Program-made: the position numbers and the translations under genes
The notes under the pieces: model-generated
Databases searched by the model: none
What the model saw: the letters and a program-made list of their open reading frames with translations, nothing else
Told to the model about the DNA's origin: nothing
Shown here: positions 7,000 through 14,959 of the stretch, in pieces
Position numbering within the stretch: position 1 is the stretch's first letter
Layout: each line of letters opens with the position of its first letter
Assembly (NCBI RefSeq): GCF_030295405.1
Contig: NZ_AP027080.1
Coordinates: 372,001 to 436,000, forward strand
Direction of reading: 5' to 3'
From: Mesoterricola silvestris
Lineage (GTDB): Bacteria > Acidobacteriota > Holophagae > Holophagales > Holophagaceae
DNA: 64,000 nt

Positions 7000-7545
7000 A
7001 TGGCAGACACCCTGAAACTGGCCTATTTCGTGGCGATGAAGGAGGGCGCCAGCTACCTGGGGGGGCTGCTGCTCACGGACGCCTCGGGGATCCCGCTGGA
7101 TTTCCGGTACACGGAGCCCATCACCCCCACGAAGCTGCAGGCGGTGCTCTACGGCAAGGCGCTGGAGCCCCACCTCAAGGAGGAGGTGATCCAGAAGACC
7201 CTCCTCAAGGAGCTCAAGTCGGCGCCGGATCTCTTCATCCTGCCCCCGGCGGAACTGGCGGGGGGGTGGAACGGGGAGGCGAAGTGCCCGGCCCTGGCGG
7301 TGCAGAAGACCCAGGATCCGCCCCTGGCGAGGGTCGGCGAGAGCTTCCGGGCCTCGCCCCGGGAGGTGCTGCTCCAGGTGGCGGAGGGGGCGGCGCCCCT
7401 GCGGGTGATCTTCGCCCAGTCCGTGGATCTGCCGGCCCAGGAACTGGCCCTGGGCAAGCTGGTGGAGGCGGCCTACCAGATGGATCCCGTGGAGCCCCTG
7501 GAGCGGGTCGCCGAGGCCCTCCAGACCCTGGTCAAGCCGGTGTAG
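7000..7545 (+). CDS. Conserved protein of unknown function
   Basis: 181 residues starting MADTLKLAYFVAMKEG. No signal peptide, membrane segment or named motif. Visible features are an N-terminal beta-rich part (GASYLGGLLLTDASGIPLDFRYTEP) and a C-terminal helical part. The phrase GGLLLTDASGIPLDFRYTEPI resembles roadblock/longin-like sensory folds, but this is impression only. It lies two bases upstream of another unknown gene and then two diguanylate cyclases and a Ser/Thr kinase, all in the same direction, so it is probably the first gene of a signalling operon. Confidence 0.65.
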   Translation: MADTLKLAYFVAMKEGASYLGGLLLTDASGIPLDFRYTEPITPTKLQAVLYGKALEPHLKEEVIQKTLLKELKSAPDLFILPPAELAGGWNGEAKCPALAVQKTQDPPLARVGESFRASPREVLLQVAEGAAPLRVIFAQSVDLPAQELALGKLVEAAYQMDPVEPLERVAEALQTLVKPV

Positions 7546-7547
7546 GC

Positions 7548-8336
7548 ATGGTGGGCGGCCGGTTCCGGGACGCGATGTCCGACATGGCCGAAACCATCCG
7601 GCGGGTCTTCCAGGCCCCCCCGGCCCGGGAGGTGGACCTGGGGGTTCCGGGGGCGTCCGCGCGGGGCGTGGAGCTCGTGGGCACCCGGGCCCAGGGACCG
7701 GATTTCCGGCTCCGGGCCGGGACGGCGGGGGTTCCGGCGCTGGGGGCGGCTCCGCCGGTGGCCGTGGGGTTCCGGTGGACCGCGGCGGTGCGCGGGGAGG
7801 AAGGGTGGGCCCGGTGGGCCGCGGGGGCCCAGGTCTGCGTGCTGCCGCTCTTCCAGGCCGGGGGCACCGGGCGCCTGGAGGTGCCGCCCCTGCCCCGCAG
7901 GCCCGGGGTGCGGGGGGCGGCCCCGGAAGGCTTCCGCACCCGGAGCCGGCCCGGGCTGGAGCCCCTGGGCGGGGCCCGGTGCCAGGCGGCGCCCTGCGGC
8001 CTGGGGGCCCCGCGGTCCTTCCGGGCCCTGGAGCACGCCCTGGCGCTGCCGGTGGCCTTCGTGGGGGAGGACGTCCAGAAGCTCCCCAAGGCGCTCTGGA
8101 TGCGGTATACCTTGAAATTGGTGCGGGAGACCGGGGAGAACATCCGTAATCTGGAGGTGCTGGGCCTCTACCGGATCCCCGGGCGGGGTACCCGGCAGAT
8201 CAACCACCAGGCCGCCACCGGGCGCCTCCTGGTCACCCTGGGTCCCGAAAGCGTGGGCGCCCCGAGGGCCCCCTTCGTCCTGGCCCGGAAGAAGGATGAC
8301 GAATCGATCGTGTGCTGCTTCGTGGAGGATGTCTGA
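7548..8336 (+). CDS. Hypothetical protein of the signalling block
   Basis: 262 residues from MVGGRFRDAMSDMAE. The sequence is low in predicted structure in the middle (Pro/Arg/Gly-rich) and more ordered at the C-terminus (LWMRYTLKLVRETGENIRNLEVLGLYRI ... RLLVTLGPESVG). No family is recognised and there is no export signal. The gene starts two bases after the preceding stop and its TGA overlaps the ATG of the first FHA-GGDEF gene by one base, so the three are likely co-translated. A role linked to FHA/c-di-GMP signalling is inferred from position only. Confidence 0.6.
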   Translation: MVGGRFRDAMSDMAETIRRVFQAPPAREVDLGVPGASARGVELVGTRAQGPDFRLRAGTAGVPALGAAPPVAVGFRWTAAVRGEEGWARWAAGAQVCVLPLFQAGGTGRLEVPPLPRRPGVRGAAPEGFRTRSRPGLEPLGGARCQAAPCGLGAPRSFRALEHALALPVAFVGEDVQKLPKALWMRYTLKLVRETGENIRNLEVLGLYRIPGRGTRQINHQAATGRLLVTLGPESVGAPRAPFVLARKKDDESIVCCFVEDV

Positions 8337-9322
8337 TGTCCAAGCCCGGGAACGAACCTGACAAGGACTGGACGGAGGAGGTGGACGCGCCGGACCCCAC
8401 GGTGCCCATCTCGGGCTGGCCGGATTTCGAGACGGCCCTGCGCAAGCGCTTCCCCGGGGAGACGGGGCAGGTGCCCTGCGAGTACGTGGTGGTGGTCTAC
8501 GCCGGCGCCCACCTGGGCCGGGTCTTCCCCCTGGCGCCCGGGGCGAACGTCATCGGCCGCAGCCCCAGCGTGGACATCGCCCTCCTGGACGAGGAGGTGA
8601 GCCGCACCCACGCCACCATCACCCTGTGGCAGGGCCCCGCCGGGGACCGGGTGCAGCTGGAGGACAACGCCAGCACCAACGGGACCTTCCTCAACGGCCG
8701 CGCCGTGACCCGGACCATGGACCTGGTCCCCGGGGACCGCGTCGCCATGGGCAGCCACGTGCTCAAGCTCGTGGCCATGGACGCCATGGAGCGGGCCTTC
8801 CACGCCGTGCTCCTGGACCAGAGCACCAAGGACCCCCTCACGGGCCTGGGCAACCGGCGCACCACCCTGGAGGAGCTGCAGCGGCGCTTCGATCTCTCCA
8901 AGCGCCACCACCGGCCCCTTTCGATCATCATGTGCGATCTTGATTTCTTCAAGCGGATCAACGACACCCTGGGCCACCTGGCCGGGGACCAGGTGCTGCG
9001 GGATTTCGGGGGGCGGGTGGTGAGCGGCCTGCGCACCACCGACGTGGCCGGGCGCATCGGCGGGGAGGAATTCCTGCTGGTGCTGCCGGAGACCGACAGG
9101 GAGGGCGCGCTGCTGCTGGCGAACCGCCTCCTGGAGGCCACGGGCCAGGTGCCCTTCGAACTCCCCTCGGGGCCCCTCCACGTGACCTGCAGCCTGGGGG
9201 TGGCGGAGCGCCGCGAGGAGGACCGGGACGGCGGCGTGCTCATGGGAAGGGCCGACGGCGCCCTCTACCTCGCCAAGCGGGGTGGGCGGAACAAAGTGAT
9301 CTGCGACGAACCTGCTCGTTGA
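8336..9322 (+). CDS. FHA-GGDEF diguanylate cyclase
   Basis: 328 residues, cytoplasmic. A forkhead-associated domain (about 50-145; IGRSPSVD, SRTHATI, NGTFLNGR) should bind phosphothreonine. A GGDEF domain follows (about 160-325) with DPLTGLGNRR, DLDFFKRINDTLGH and the active motif GGEEF at 242-246. RTTD at 233-236 forms an RxxD inhibitory site five residues before GGEEF, so product inhibition is expected. The enzyme would make c-di-GMP from two GTP, with FHA-mediated control by a Ser/Thr kinase such as the one two genes downstream. The start Met overlaps the upstream TGA. Family assignment is firm; the kinase partnership is inferred. Confidence 0.88.
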   Translation: MSKPGNEPDKDWTEEVDAPDPTVPISGWPDFETALRKRFPGETGQVPCEYVVVVYAGAHLGRVFPLAPGANVIGRSPSVDIALLDEEVSRTHATITLWQGPAGDRVQLEDNASTNGTFLNGRAVTRTMDLVPGDRVAMGSHVLKLVAMDAMERAFHAVLLDQSTKDPLTGLGNRRTTLEELQRRFDLSKRHHRPLSIIMCDLDFFKRINDTLGHLAGDQVLRDFGGRVVSGLRTTDVAGRIGGEEFLLVLPETDREGALLLANRLLEATGQVPFELPSGPLHVTCSLGVAERREEDRDGGVLMGRADGALYLAKRGGRNKVICDEPAR

Positions 9323-9381
9323 CAAGGGGGGCCGCGGCCTCTTAAATGGCATAGGACCTCCCGCCAGTACCCGCCGAACCT

Positions 9382-10338
9382 ATGCCCATTCAGCCGCCTC
9401 TCTACGAGGAATTTGCCGAATCCGATCCGCCGACGCTCTTCGCCTCCCCCCTGGGCGATACGCTTCCGCCGGCCCGGGGAGAGTGGGCGCTCATACGCTA
9501 CGTGGGGGTGCCCATCGGGGAAGTGCTGGCCCTGCGCACGGTGAGCCTCACCATCGGGCGGTCCCCGGAAAACGACCTGGTGCTCCCCGAGGTGGAGGTG
9601 AGCCGCCACCACGCCCGCATCGAGCTGGTGGGCCAGGAGGACCAGGCGCCCATCGTCCTCATTTCCGATCTGGGATCCACCAACGGCACCTTCGTGAACG
9701 GCCGCAAGATCCTCACCCGCAACGGTCCCGTGAGCCTCCAGCACGGGGATGTGATCCGGGTGGGCACCCACGCCTTCAAGCTCAAGCACCTGGATGAAAT
9801 GGAGAAGCACTACCATGAGGCGGTGCTGGCGCAGACCACGGTGGATTCCCTGACGGGCCTGACGAACCGGGCCTCGGTGCTGGGCTTCCTGGAAAAGCAG
9901 ACGGATCTGGCCCGGCGCCACGGCCGCACCCTGACCCTGATCCTCTGCGACCTGGACCACTTCAAGGACGTGAACGACCAGCACGGCCACGCCGTGGGGG
10001 ACCAGGTCCTCAAGTGCTTCGGGCAGGTGGTCATGGGAAGGCTCCGGGCCTCGGACCACGTGGGCCGCATCGGCGGGGAGGAGTTCCTCATCGTCCTGCC
10101 CGAGACCGAAGGCCGCGAGGCCCTGGCGGTGGCCGAGGAACTGCGCAAGGCCGTGGCCGAGGAGGCCATGGCCGGCCACCTTCCCGGGCAGACCTTCCGG
10201 GTCACCTGCTGCTTCGGCATCGCCCAGTTCCGGGCGGAGGACGCGGACGCGGGCTCCCTCCTGGCCCGGGCCGACGTGGCCCTCTACCGCGCCAAGTCCC
10301 AGGGCCGGAACCGCGTGGAATTCGACGGGCGCGCATGA
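9382..10338 (+). CDS. FHA-GGDEF diguanylate cyclase, second copy
   Basis: 318 residues with the same two-domain plan as its neighbour: FHA about 40-135 (TIGRSPENDLVLP, SRHHARI, GSTNGTFVNGRK) and GGDEF about 150-315 (DSLTGLTNR, DLDHFKDVNDQHGH, GGEEF at 231-235). RASD at 222-225 supplies the I-site. It is a diverged paralogue arising from tandem duplication. The N-terminus differs (acidic, Pro-rich linker). A 59-bp gap separates it from the first copy, and its stop overlaps the start of the kinase gene (ATGA), so kinase and cyclase are produced together. That supports a phospho-Thr to c-di-GMP relay. Confidence 0.88.
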   Translation: MPIQPPLYEEFAESDPPTLFASPLGDTLPPARGEWALIRYVGVPIGEVLALRTVSLTIGRSPENDLVLPEVEVSRHHARIELVGQEDQAPIVLISDLGSTNGTFVNGRKILTRNGPVSLQHGDVIRVGTHAFKLKHLDEMEKHYHEAVLAQTTVDSLTGLTNRASVLGFLEKQTDLARRHGRTLTLILCDLDHFKDVNDQHGHAVGDQVLKCFGQVVMGRLRASDHVGRIGGEEFLIVLPETEGREALAVAEELRKAVAEEAMAGHLPGQTFRVTCCFGIAQFRAEDADAGSLLARADVALYRAKSQGRNRVEFDGRA

Positions 10339-11765
10339 ACCTGGCCCTGCCCAAGCGCGCTGGCGGGGCCCGGGTCCTGGAACGCCTGGGGGAGGGCGGC
10401 ATGGCCGTGGTGCACCGGGCGGAGGATCCCTTCCGCCCCGGGCGGGCCCTGGCCGTGAAGTTCCTCAAGGCCGAGGCCTCCAGCGATCCCGAACTGGTCC
10501 TGCGCTTCCTCCGGGAGGGGGAGGTGCTCCGGCGCCTCAGCCATCCCAACCTGGTGGAGGTCTTCGATTTCGGGCGGGCCGGAAGCACGCCGTTCATCCT
10601 CATGGAGCTGCTTCCCGGCGGCGACGTGAAGCGGTGCTACGGCGAGGCGCCGGCGCGGATCCTGCGCCGCCTCCTGCCGGTGGCGGGAGCGCTGCGCGCG
10701 GCCCACGAGGCCGGGGTCATCCACCGGGACCTCAAGCCCTCCAACCTGCTCTTCGACGCCGTGGGGAACCTCAAGGTGACGGACTTCGGCGTGTGCCTGT
10801 GGGAGGGCGGGGAGGGCACCCGCGTCACCCGCAGCCAGATGGTGGTGGGGACCCTCGGGTACATGGCCCCCGAGCAGCACGGGGATCCCAGGAACGTGGA
10901 CGGGCGGTGCGATGTGTACGCCCTGGGATCCATCCTCTACGAGTTCACCACGGGCCGCCCCTACAGCCAGGTGCAGCTCCCGCCCGCGCTGGTGCGCACG
11001 GGCTTCCCGCCCCGCATGGCGCGCATCCTCATGCAGGCCCTGGCCCCCGATCCCGCCCGGCGCATCCCGTCCATGGAAGCCCTGGCCGCGGAATGGGAGG
11101 AGTGGCTCCAGAGCGCCGAGAGCGCCGGCTGGGGGGACCAGCCCCTGCCCGGGTTCCGGGTGGAGGACCGGGACCAGGAGACGGTGAGCAGGGTCAAGCG
11201 CCACGCGGAGGAGGAGCCCGGATCGCGGCTGGGGCCCTACCTGGACGGCCTGCGCACCGGCGGCGTGGGCAGCCGCCGCGCCGCGGCCGAAGGGCTCCAG
11301 AATGCCGTGGTGGCGGGGGACGAGGCCTTCCTCCTGGCCGAACTGGACCAGGCGCCCGAGGCCATGCGCTTCGCCCTCTGCGCCGCCCTGGGCGCCGTGG
11401 GCACCCCCGCGGCCATCCCGGCCCTCCTGGCGCTCCTGGGGGACCCCTTCGCCCAGCGGGAGGGGGCCGAGGCCGCCAGCCTCATTGCCCAGCGGGCCGG
11501 GCAGCCGGGGCTGGTCCTGCCCCACCTGCGGGAACCGGGCCTGGGCTCCCCCTGGCGCTGGGTGCCCCGGGCGCGCCTGGCCGACGCCGCCTGGGCCGCG
11601 GCCCTGGTGCAGGACTGGGCCAGCCTCAACGCGCCGCTCCGCCTCCAGGCCCTGGAGGCCGCGGGCCTGCTCCCGGCGAAGGCCCGGGCCTCCCTGAAGG
11701 CCCACCTGAAGCCGGCCCTGGAGCGGGCCGGGGGGCAGGTGCAAAAGCTCTGGGAAGGGCTCTAG
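10335..11765 (+). CDS. Ser/Thr protein kinase with C-terminal HEAT-like region
   Basis: 476 residues. The kinase domain spans about 10-270: Gly loop GEGGMAVVHRA, catalytic Lys42 in LAVKFL, HRDLKPSN at 130-137, DFG at 150-152, and GTLGYMAPEQ in the activation segment. All catalytic residues are present. No transmembrane helix is seen, unlike most PknB-type kinases, so it is cytosolic. Residues about 310-470 are helical Ala/Leu-rich repeats (AAAEGLQNAV, AIPALLALLGDPFAQREGAEAA) that look like HEAT/PBS-type repeats for protein binding. It is coupled by ATGA to the second FHA-GGDEF gene, a plausible substrate. Confidence 0.88.
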   Translation: MNLALPKRAGGARVLERLGEGGMAVVHRAEDPFRPGRALAVKFLKAEASSDPELVLRFLREGEVLRRLSHPNLVEVFDFGRAGSTPFILMELLPGGDVKRCYGEAPARILRRLLPVAGALRAAHEAGVIHRDLKPSNLLFDAVGNLKVTDFGVCLWEGGEGTRVTRSQMVVGTLGYMAPEQHGDPRNVDGRCDVYALGSILYEFTTGRPYSQVQLPPALVRTGFPPRMARILMQALAPDPARRIPSMEALAAEWEEWLQSAESAGWGDQPLPGFRVEDRDQETVSRVKRHAEEEPGSRLGPYLDGLRTGGVGSRRAAAEGLQNAVVAGDEAFLLAELDQAPEAMRFALCAALGAVGTPAAIPALLALLGDPFAQREGAEAASLIAQRAGQPGLVLPHLREPGLGSPWRWVPRARLADAAWAAALVQDWASLNAPLRLQALEAAGLLPAKARASLKAHLKPALERAGGQVQKLWEGL

Positions 11766-11767
11766 TG

Positions 11768-12017
11768 CAGGGCGCCAGAAGAACCTTAACAATTCGCCCC
11801 ACCCCCTCGTACAGATCCAGATCAGGTGGGGTGTTGACGAGTCGCTTGGTACCCCGTTCTTGAGGCGCCGAGGAGGCCGAGGATTCCGAGGAAAGAGAAA
11901 GGAAGGGTTTGCTTTCAATCCTTCGCGGAGGCAGCCCGAATGGCTGCCAGGGCCTCGGTGCTCGGGTCACCGTGGCGAAGCTACGGCTCAATGGCGTTAC
12001 TTGTATTTCTGGCGCCC
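11768..12017. repeat. Gap with 11-bp inverted ends and internal hairpin
   Basis: GGGCGCCAGAA (11768-11778) is repeated inverted as TTCTGGCGCCC (12007-12017), about 230 bp apart, in the space between the kinase stop and the stop of the next gene. Inside is the hairpin GGCAGCC-CGAAT-GGCTGCC (11931-11949). No gene is visible. It could be a small mobile element or a shared bidirectional terminator region. Confidence 0.4.
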
Positions 12018-12574
12018 TAGAAAAGGCCGGCAAAGGGGGTGGGATCCCAGCCCCGGACCGGACCGGCCATGAGGATGGCGTGGGCGCCGGCATAGAGGGC
12101 GCTCCACAGGGCGGTGCGCACCTCGGGCGTGCCGAGGTCGCCCAGGGGCAGGGTGACGGCGGAGTCGTGGTCCCAGCCCAGGCGGCCGTTGAGGCGGCGC
12201 AGGCCCGCCAGGAGGCCGGCATGGGCGAGGGCGGCGGTGAAGGGGGTCTCCGGCGTGGGATCGCAGTCGTGGTAGGGCTGCCGGCCCTCCTCCCGGTTGA
12301 AGCGGGGGCCGCCCAGGATGCCGGGGTCCACCTCCCCGGCGGGGTCCCACAGCAGGCCGCAGGAGGCGCAGGCCACTTCGCAGGCCCAGTCCCAGGGCCC
12401 GGCGCCCCGGCTGAAGACCCGGGGGGGCGGGGCGGCCATGAGGCCCAGGGCCACGCCCTCCACCCGGTTGCGGAAGGCGGGGTACTTCAGGGTCCCCCAC
12501 CCCGGGGCCGACACCGCCGGCCACTCCTGGAGCCGCGCGGCGCGCTGCACCAGGAGGGCCCGGAGGGTCTCCAC
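12017..12574 (-). CDS. Hypothetical protein downstream of prs
   Basis: 185 residues starting METLRALLVQRAARLQEW. Cys residues cluster in the middle (CEVACASCGLLWDP), followed by HDCDPTPETPFTAAL, GLRRLNGRLGWDHDSAVTLPLGDLG and a Gly/Ala-rich end GAHAILMAGPVRGWDP. No family is recognised and no membrane span is clear. It starts four bases after the prs stop and is likely co-transcribed with it. The C-terminal stop lies within the inverted repeat at 12007-12017. Confidence 0.55.
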   Translation of the reverse strand: METLRALLVQRAARLQEWPAVSAPGWGTLKYPAFRNRVEGVALGLMAAPPPRVFSRGAGPWDWACEVACASCGLLWDPAGEVDPGILGGPRFNREEGRQPYHDCDPTPETPFTAALAHAGLLAGLRRLNGRLGWDHDSAVTLPLGDLGTPEVRTALWSALYAGAHAILMAGPVRGWDPTPFAGLF

Positions 12575-12578
12575 GGAG

Positions 12579-13529
12579 CTAGGCCTCCATCATCTCGCTG
12601 ATGCTGCGGCCGCCGTGGATGCGCAGGATCGCGTCGCCGAACATGGAGGCGGTGGAGAGGACCTTGAGGTTGGGGATCTCCGAGGAGATGGCCTGGGGGA
12701 TGGGGATGGTGTCAGTGACCACCAGCTCGTCCAGCTCGGCCTCCTTGAGGCGGGTGAGGGCGGTGCCGGAGAAGACGGCGTGGGTGGCGCCCACCCGCAC
12801 CCGGCGCACGCCGAAGCCCCGGAGGATCCGGGCCGCCTCGCGGATGGAGCCGCCCGTGGCGATCTCGTCGTCGAAGATGATGCAGTCCTTGTCCGCCACT
12901 TCGCCGATGAGGGCGGTGGAGCGGGCCGATTCGCTGTCGTCCACCCGGCGCTTGTCGATGATGGCCATGGGCAGGCCCAGGCGCTTGGCGAAGTGGCCGG
13001 CGATCTTGCCGGCGCCGGCGTCCGTGGCCACCACCACGGAATTGGAGAGGTCGGAGCTGCGGAAGTGGTTCACCAGGACGGGCGTGGCCAGGAGCTGGTC
13101 GGCGGGGATGCGGAAGAAGCCCAGGATCTGGGGGGCGTGCAAGGTCATGGCCAGCACCCGGTCCGCCCCGGCGGTCTGGAGCAGGTCCGCCACCAGACGG
13201 GCGGTGATGGAAATGCGTGCTTCATCCTTCTTGTCGCTGCGGGCGTACGGGTAGTAGGGCAGGACGGCGGTGATGCGGGCGGCCGACGCGAATTTCAGGG
13301 CGTCGATCATGATGAGCATTTCAACAAGATTGTCGCTCACCGGGGGGGCGCTGGTCTGGATGACGAACACGTCGGATTCCCGCACGTTCTCGTCGATCTT
13401 CACCTTGATGTTCTCGTTGGAGAAGCGGGTGATGCGGGATTTTCCCAGTTGCATCCCGATGTGGCCGGCTATGCCGGCGGCAAGGGTAGGATGGCTCGAA
13501 CCCGAAAAGACCTTCATCTCACCGAACAT
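12579..13529 (-). CDS. prs: Ribose-phosphate pyrophosphokinase
   Basis: 316 residues, the usual length. It makes PRPP from ribose 5-phosphate and ATP for nucleotide, His and Trp synthesis. Recognisable blocks are MKVFSGSSHPTLA, FSNENIKVKIDENVRESDVF (class I allosteric type), YYPYARSDKKD, the flexible ATP loop, VVATDAGAGKIA, and the PRPP-binding loop DDEIATGGSI. The DDEIATGGSI form replaces the commoner DDMIDTAGT, and VATDAGA replaces the usual VSPDxGG, so this is a diverged class. The gene begins a two-gene unit with the hypothetical protein at 12017. The identification is confident. Confidence 0.9.
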   Translation of the reverse strand: MFGEMKVFSGSSHPTLAAGIAGHIGMQLGKSRITRFSNENIKVKIDENVRESDVFVIQTSAPPVSDNLVEMLIMIDALKFASAARITAVLPYYPYARSDKKDEARISITARLVADLLQTAGADRVLAMTLHAPQILGFFRIPADQLLATPVLVNHFRSSDLSNSVVVATDAGAGKIAGHFAKRLGLPMAIIDKRRVDDSESARSTALIGEVADKDCIIFDDEIATGGSIREAARILRGFGVRRVRVGATHAVFSGTALTRLKEAELDELVVTDTIPIPQAISSEIPNLKVLSTASMFGDAILRIHGGRSISEMMEA

Positions 13530-13594
13530 GATTCCCCCAGGGGCCAGTTTACCAACCCAGGCCCCCGCTCGACAGGCGAATGGAAATCAAAATT

Positions 13595-14905
13595 CTAGAC
13601 TTTTCCTCCACCCACCCGCTCGATTCGCGCCCCCAGGCCCTTGAGCTTCTGCTCCAGGCCCGAATAGCCCCGGTCCAGGTGGTAGATGCGGTCGACGGTG
13701 GTCTCCCCCTTGGCCACCAGGCCCGCGATCACCAGGGTGGCCGAGGCCCGCAGGTCCGTGGCCATGACGGTGCAGCCCGTGAGGGCGCTGGGGCCGGCCA
13801 CGATGGCGGTGCCGCCGTCGATGCGCAGGTTGGCCCCCAGGCGCTCCAGTTCCATGGCGTGCTGGAACCGGTTCTCGAAGATGGTCTCCCGGATCACGGA
13901 GATGCCCGTGGCCTGGGTCATGACGGCCATGACCTGGGCCTGGAGGTCCGTGGGGAAGCCGGGGTAGGGGGTGGTGGTGACGTCCTTGGCGTGGAGCTTC
14001 TGGCCGGCCTCGCGCTGGATGCGCAGGTTCAGCCCGGCCTGGCCCTCCCGCTCGGTGAACACGCAGCCGCAGCGCTCCAGCAGGTCGGTGATGGACCGCA
14101 GGTGGGCGGGCTCCACCCGCTCCAGCAGCACGTCGCCCCCGGCGGCGGCCACGGCGCACAGGAAGGTGCCGGCCTCGATGCGGTCGGGGATGATGCCGTG
14201 GTCGCAGCCGCCCAGGGCGTCCACGCCCCGGATGGTGAGGGTGGAGGTGCCGATGCCCTCGATGGGCGCGCCCATGGACACCAGCATCTCGGCCAGGTCG
14301 CTGATCTCGGGCTCCATGGCGGCGTTGCGCAGGATGGTGGTGCCGGTGGCGAGGCACGCGGCCATGAGGATGTTCTCCGTGGCCCCGACGCTGACCTTCT
14401 CGAAGGTGTGGTCGATGCCCTTGAGGCGGCCCGCGGGCACGTGGGCCTCCACGTAGCCCTTGTCGATCTCGATGACGGCGCCCATGCGCTCCAGGGCCTC
14501 CAGGTGGAGGTTCACGGGGCGGGCGCCGATGGCGCAGCCCCCGGGCAGGGACACCGAGGCCTTGCCGTACCGCGCGAGGAGGGGCCCGAGGACGAGGATG
14601 GAGGCGCGCATGGTCTTGACCAGTTCGTAGGGGGCCTGGAGGCCGCCGGCGGCCACGCCCGAGGCGTCCACCACGGCGGTGAGCTCGAAGCCCTCCTCGT
14701 CCTTGGTCACCTCGGCCGTGCACCCCAGGGCCTGGAGCACCCGGAGCATGGTGCGGATGTCCGAGACGGCCGGCAGGTGGCGCAGGGTGACCGGGTCCCC
14801 GCCCAGGAGGGCCGCGCCGATGCAGGGGAGGGCGGCGTTCTTCGCCCCGGAAACCGCCACGCGCCCCTGCAGGGGGACGCCACCTTGAATCACCAGCCTG
14901 TCCAT
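13595..14905 (-). CDS. murA: UDP-N-acetylglucosamine 1-carboxyvinyltransferase
   Basis: 436 residues. MurA transfers enolpyruvate from PEP to UDP-GlcNAc, the first committed peptidoglycan step. The conserved Lys22 in SGAKNAALP and the catalytic Cys124 in GGCAIGARPVNLHLEAL are both present, so it would be sensitive to fosfomycin by family knowledge. The C-terminal lobe has DLRASATLVIAGL and the IYHLDRGY motif. Asn replaces the more usual Asp in RPxDLH. It starts at ATG 14905 and is divergent from the glycosyltransferase gene, with 54 bp between the two starts. Confidence 0.94.
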   Translation of the reverse strand: MDRLVIQGGVPLQGRVAVSGAKNAALPCIGAALLGGDPVTLRHLPAVSDIRTMLRVLQALGCTAEVTKDEEGFELTAVVDASGVAAGGLQAPYELVKTMRASILVLGPLLARYGKASVSLPGGCAIGARPVNLHLEALERMGAVIEIDKGYVEAHVPAGRLKGIDHTFEKVSVGATENILMAACLATGTTILRNAAMEPEISDLAEMLVSMGAPIEGIGTSTLTIRGVDALGGCDHGIIPDRIEAGTFLCAVAAAGGDVLLERVEPAHLRSITDLLERCGCVFTEREGQAGLNLRIQREAGQKLHAKDVTTTPYPGFPTDLQAQVMAVMTQATGISVIRETIFENRFQHAMELERLGANLRIDGGTAIVAGPSALTGCTVMATDLRASATLVIAGLVAKGETTVDRIYHLDRGYSGLEQKLKGLGARIERVGGGKV

Positions 14906-14959
14906 CGACACTCCAATCCTGGGTTCCAGCATAAACTGAGGCGTCCCCGGGAGCGAACT

